Source: an uncultured Faecalibacterium sp. (lineage in GTDB: Bacteria; Bacillota; Clostridia; Oscillospirales; Ruminococcaceae). Taken from it: a stretch of DNA of 64,000 nt. This document shows, piece after piece, positions 61,327 through 64,000 of the stretch (the stretch's first letter is position 1; every line of letters begins with the position of its first letter). Position numbers and translations under genes: made by a program. The notes under the pieces are model-generated. The model was not told the origin of the DNA, searched no databases, and worked only from the letters and a program-made list of their open reading frames with translations. The stretch spans positions 3,332 through 67,331 of the forward strand of contig CALESJ010000001.1 of NCBI GenBank assembly GCA_937907025.1. The letters are read 5' to 3'.

Positions 61327-61569
61327 TAAGGATCGCCTCCGCTTCTTAATAACACCATACCATACACGGCATATATATGCTATACATGTTTTTGCAGATA
61401 TAAAGTAAAACAGCCGTATCAGAACAATACGGCTTTATAATTAACGCCGGAAAGACAAAGGCGACCAACACAATGGCTGTTGTTTTGGGACTGGCTGAAC
61501 AAAATGCGGACCAAAACGCTGGCTGAATAAAAACTGAATTAAAAATTCTGCGGCCATTTTTTCAAAAAG
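61327..61569. other. WYL upstream and tRNA-proximal intergenic DNA
   Basis: Next to the WYL start the plus strand reads CACCATACCATAC (61353-61365), sharing ACCATACCA with every CRISPR repeat and the tracrRNA. A perfect palindrome GCATATATATGC lies at 61369-61380. Both are operator candidates. Between 61440 and 61545 a short frame faintly recalls a ParA P-loop (NAGKTKATNTMAVVLGL) but is too short to call. Confidence 0.45.
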
Positions 61570-61606
61570 AAAAGAACGGTAAAACTTGACGTTTTACCGT
61601 TCTTTT
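61570..61606 (-). terminator. Terminator of tRNA-fMet
   Basis: A perfect 16-bp stem AAAAGAACGGTAAAAC (61570-61585) and complement (61591-61606), loop TTGAC, with T-rich sequence on the minus side. It lies 3 nt from the tRNA 3' end. Confidence 0.9.
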
Positions 61607-61608
61607 AG

Positions 61609-61684
<76 letters not shown>

Positions 61685-61879
61685 ATATTTTGTTGCTGCC
61701 CTTTCGAGATAGCTTAATTACTATACCATGCATAAGGAAATTTGTCAAGCGCTTTTTCGAAAAACTTTTGTGATTTTGCTTTGAATTTGCAAAATGTACT
61801 TTGTTACGTTGAACTTTTTTTGAAAAGAAAACAATCGGTGTCAGTGTTTGAAGCCCTTGAAAGATACTTTACAAAACTA

Positions 61880-61909
61880 TTGACATTACAATAATTGTAA
61901 TGATATAAT
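61880..61909 (+). promoter_or_regulatory. Consensus promoter with 19-bp palindromic operator
   Basis: TTGACA (61880-61885), 18 nt, TATAAT (61904-61909). The spacer is filled by the perfect palindrome CATTACAAT-A-ATTGTAATG (61884-61902). It is probably bound by the HTH protein encoded directly downstream. Confidence 0.88.
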
Positions 61910-61935
61910 TCGTGTAATGAAAGAGGGTGCCGACC

Positions 61936-62694
61936 GTGAAAAAGAAGGACGAAAATCCAAAAGTGCCCAGCCAACCCATTGAACAGCCGAAGGCCGAAGA
62001 GAAGGAAACTGCCGGGGAAAAACGCCCGGCAGCAGAGGGAATAAGCCCGGCGGATGACAGCGCTTTGTCCGGTCAGGGTAAGGACACCGACAAAGTTCAG
62101 AAGCCCCGGTTCCGGGATGACATGCTGATTCTCAGTGATGAAAAGTCGGTGGGCATCTTTATGCATCCGCTGCGTCAGCGCATGCTGGAAAAAATGATGA
62201 TTCTGGCCGAGCCGGTGACCTCCAAGCATTTGGCCGACGAGCTGGGCATTGCCCCCAGTTCCGCCCGGCACCATATGCTCAAGCTGGAATCCATCGGGGT
62301 GGTGGAAAAGGACCACCAGGAGCTGATCCACGGCATCCTGACCACCTATTACCGCCTGACCGACAAGTGTATCTCGCTGGATGTGTGCAACACCGGCATG
62401 TGGGACCCTACCCGGCTTCTGCTGGAAGAAAACGCCCGGCAGGTACGTGAGGGTGTACTGAAGATGATGAAGGACTGGCAGGAAAGCCCCAGCCAGGACT
62501 GGGACGACGCCTGGGGCCTGTTGGAAACAAACGGTGTCATTCACTTGACCCGGGAAGAAGCCCTGGAACTGCGGAATTTGATCGGTGATTACCTCCAGAA
62601 ACACAGCCAACCGCGCCCTGGTACGGCGCCCATCCGGTTTGATTTGATCTCCTACCGGGCCGGGGAGGTAAGAGAAGATGAACACAAGGACTGA
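61936..62694 (+). CDS. ArsR-like winged-HTH regulator with charged N-terminal tail
   Basis: About 252 residues; GTG at 61936 (VKKKDENPKVPSQP) is preferred, GAGGG spaced 8 nt. The first 65 residues are hydrophilic and disordered (Lys/Glu/Pro). Residues 75-145 form a winged HTH (HPLRQRMLEKMMILAEPVTSKHLADEL, PSSARHHMLKLESIGVVEKD), and a helical C-terminus follows. It overlaps the MFS transporter by 17 bp and probably regulates the pair through the palindrome in its promoter. Confidence 0.82.
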   Translation: MKKKDENPKVPSQPIEQPKAEEKETAGEKRPAAEGISPADDSALSGQGKDTDKVQKPRFRDDMLILSDEKSVGIFMHPLRQRMLEKMMILAEPVTSKHLADELGIAPSSARHHMLKLESIGVVEKDHQELIHGILTTYYRLTDKCISLDVCNTGMWDPTRLLLEENARQVREGVLKMMKDWQESPSQDWDDAWGLLETNGVIHLTREEALELRNLIGDYLQKHSQPRPGTAPIRFDLISYRAGEVREDEHKD

Positions 62695-63910
62695 AACCGC
62701 ACCGCGGCGCCGCTTCAACCGCAATTTGTTCCTGGTCTGGCAGGGCATGGCGGAATCCAAGATCGGCAGTGTACTGTACGCCATTGCCATCGGCATCTGG
62801 GTATATGACAAAACCGATTCCGCCGCCTGGATGAGCATGACAACGGCCATCAGCTACTTCGGCAACATGCTTTTGCAGCCGCTGGGCGGCGTGCTGGCGG
62901 ACCGCTTCAACAAGCGCAACCTGGCTGCGGGCAGTGATGCCGTCTGCGGCGTGACCATGCTGGTGCTGGGGATGATGGCACTGATGGGAAAAATGCAGGT
63001 CTGGCAGGTGCTGGTGGTGGCGGCTATCAGTTCGGTGTGCAGCGCTGTGCTGTATCCGGCCCTGAATGCACTGTTGCCCCGGCTGGTAGAGCAAAACAAC
63101 CTGATGCGGGCATCGGCCCTGATGCAGAGCACCCAGTCCGCCATCCAGATGATCGGCAACGCAGCGGGCGGATTTCTGGTGGTTTTGTTCGGCGTGCCGG
63201 GCATCATCCTGTTCAACGGTGCCACCTTTCTGTTCTCCTCTGTGACCGAATGGTTTATCCGGGTGCCGGATGCCCCGCAGGAACAGGAGGCGGAACACCA
63301 CGGCCTTCTCCGGGATTTCGCCGATGGCGTTACCTACCTGAAACGTCACCCCGGCCTGGCTGGTATGATGGTGGCGGGAGCTGCGGTCAACCTGACCTGC
63401 GGCGGCTTTACCGGCATCGTATATGCCTGGTGCCTGGACAAAGGTATGGACATTCCGCAGTACGGCCTGTTTCTGGGGGCGGAAAGCGCCGCTATGCTGG
63501 CCGCTACCGTCCTGATGGCCCTGGCCCCCATTCCGCGCCGTCGCCGGTGGCATGTGCTGGCACTGGCCAGCTTGGGGGACAATCTGCTGTATATCGTGGC
63601 CATGATGGTATCGGGATTCCAGGTCTGCACCGTTCTGTATACCGTTTTTTCCTTCTGTAATATGGTGGCCAATACGTTTATGTATCCGGCCATCATGGAA
63701 GCTGTCGAACCTGCCTACCATGGCCGTGTGCTGGCACTGTTCAATGCGGCCTGTGTGGGCACCACCGCCTTTTCCATGGTGGCGTACGGCTTCCTGGGGG
63801 ACGCCTTCGGTGTGGTACCGGTGTCCCTGGCAGGCGGTGTGCTGACGCTCATTCCGGCGGTCTTGTTCGTATTCAATCCCACGCTTCGCAAACTACTGAC
63901 ACAAGAATAA
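62678..63910 (+). CDS. MFS transporter (MFS_3 / macrolide-efflux-like)
   Basis: This 410-aa protein has 12 membrane segments. Features are the N-terminal FLVWQGMAESKIGSVLYAIAIGIWVYDKT and motif A-like loop GGVLADRFNKRNL after helix 2, as in Bcr/MefA-type exporters. The start lies inside the regulator gene, so translation is coupled. Substrate unknown; drug or metabolite export is likely. Confidence 0.9.
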   Translation: MNTRTETAPRRRFNRNLFLVWQGMAESKIGSVLYAIAIGIWVYDKTDSAAWMSMTTAISYFGNMLLQPLGGVLADRFNKRNLAAGSDAVCGVTMLVLGMMALMGKMQVWQVLVVAAISSVCSAVLYPALNALLPRLVEQNNLMRASALMQSTQSAIQMIGNAAGGFLVVLFGVPGIILFNGATFLFSSVTEWFIRVPDAPQEQEAEHHGLLRDFADGVTYLKRHPGLAGMMVAGAAVNLTCGGFTGIVYAWCLDKGMDIPQYGLFLGAESAAMLAATVLMALAPIPRRRRWHVLALASLGDNLLYIVAMMVSGFQVCTVLYTVFSFCNMVANTFMYPAIMEAVEPAYHGRVLALFNAACVGTTAFSMVAYGFLGDAFGVVPVSLAGGVLTLIPAVLFVFNPTLRKLLTQE

Positions 63911-63950
63911 AAAGAGCCTCTCTTCCGGGTAAGGAAGAGAGGTTCTTTTT
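63909..63950 (+). terminator. Terminator of the MFS operon
   Basis: An 18-bp stem AAAAAGAGCCTCTCTTCC with its complement (one mismatch; 63909-63926, 63933-63950), ending in TTTTT. Confidence 0.9.
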
Positions 63951-63977
63951 ATGGCGCCGAATAGGCATGATAAAATC

Positions 63978-64000
63978 CCCCAGTTCAACTGGGGGTGGAT
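63978..64000. other. Terminal hairpin, possible IS200/IS605-type element end
   Basis: CCCCCAG-TTCAA-CTGGGGG followed by TGGAT lies at the very end of the window. Such foot hairpins mark ends of IS200/IS605 elements, but no transposase is visible because the window stops here. A plain terminator is the alternative. Confidence 0.3.

Noticed and set aside
61440..61545. ParA-like P-loop remnant (NAGKTKATNTMAVVLGL)
   Set aside because: Too short, no start or Walker B, and the match to KGGVGKTT is weak.

Overview
The window looks like a chromosomal segment of a moderately high-GC gut Clostridium, probably in the Oscillospiraceae (Faecalibacterium / Subdoligranulum / Gemmiger-like). That is an inference from the codon bias, the strong AAGGAGG ribosome binding sites and the gene content: GT5 glycogen synthase, amylosucrase, DUF1846, YitT-like and AEC transporters, and a giant 2-hydroxyacyl-CoA dehydratase activase. 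No rRNA or other taxonomic marker is present. Several short AT-richer blocks look imported.

Layout. (1) 1-5.34 kb: tightly packed, all minus-strand genes of a prophage or phage-like island. They include a PAPS-reductase-like protein, a C-type-lectin/FGE-fold protein whose C-terminus looks like a diversity-generating-retroelement (DGR) variable region, a zinc-ribbon protein, two DNA methylase genes (one frameshifted at a G10 tract), small membrane proteins and an HTH protein. (2) 5.35-8.06 kb: a zinc uptake locus (zur, a small membrane protein, znuA, znuC) with no permease before the phage block. (3) 8.1-16.4 kb: glycerate kinase, a MATE pump with a palindromic promoter, amylosucrase, glycogen synthase with a repetitive N-terminal extension, and a tetR gene broken by a 20-bp duplication. 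(4) 16.6-24.3 kb: DegV, a giant MacB/FtsX-type ABC protein, PlsY, a GT28 glycolipid glycosyltransferase and a LytTR regulator. (5) 24.5-39.0 kb: a truncated amino-acid permease joined tail-to-tail to a truncated oppC, then oppB and oppA, transporters, DUF1846, ferredoxin plus membrane partner, LarA, an alcohol/aldehyde dehydrogenase pair and an M42 peptidase. (6) 39.2-45.3 kb: an AT-richer island holding an Alw26I/Eco31I/Esp3I-type restriction-modification (RM) system. It has an m6A methylase, a circularly permuted m5C methylase, a type IIS HNH endonuclease, a HhH DNA glycosylase and a controller protein with operators. (7) 45.7-51.7 kb: 2-hydroxyacyl-CoA dehydratase activase (frameshifted near its 3' end), a divergent LysR regulator and a cupin. 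(8) 51.9-54.1 kb: a second patch of truncated genes (Crp C-terminus, permease-ferredoxin, MATE, MarR) with a 50-bp perfect palindrome. (9) 54.36-61.69 kb: a complete type II-C CRISPR-Cas locus (tracrRNA, cas9, cas1, cas2, 14-spacer array, WYL regulator) lying between a 38-bp tRNA-fMet 3' fragment and the intact tRNA-fMet gene. (10) 61.9-64 kb: an HTH regulator, an MFS transporter and a terminal hairpin.

How the parts work together. In the CRISPR locus tracrRNA and cas genes run on the plus strand. The anti-repeat requires crRNAs from the minus strand, every repeat ends in an extended -10 box (TGGTATAAT) pointing into a spacer, and one bidirectional terminator closes both cas2 and the array. 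This is the Neisseria-like self-promoting II-C design, and the tRNA flanks suggest it arrived by tRNA-site integration. In the RM island the two methylase genes converge on a controller-glycosylase-endonuclease operon, so methylation can precede cutting. Amylosucrase and glycogen synthase sit side by side for alpha-glucan storage. Several lesions (two convergent double truncations, two homopolymer frameshifts, one tandem duplication) suggest recent decay or assembly error and should be checked against reads.
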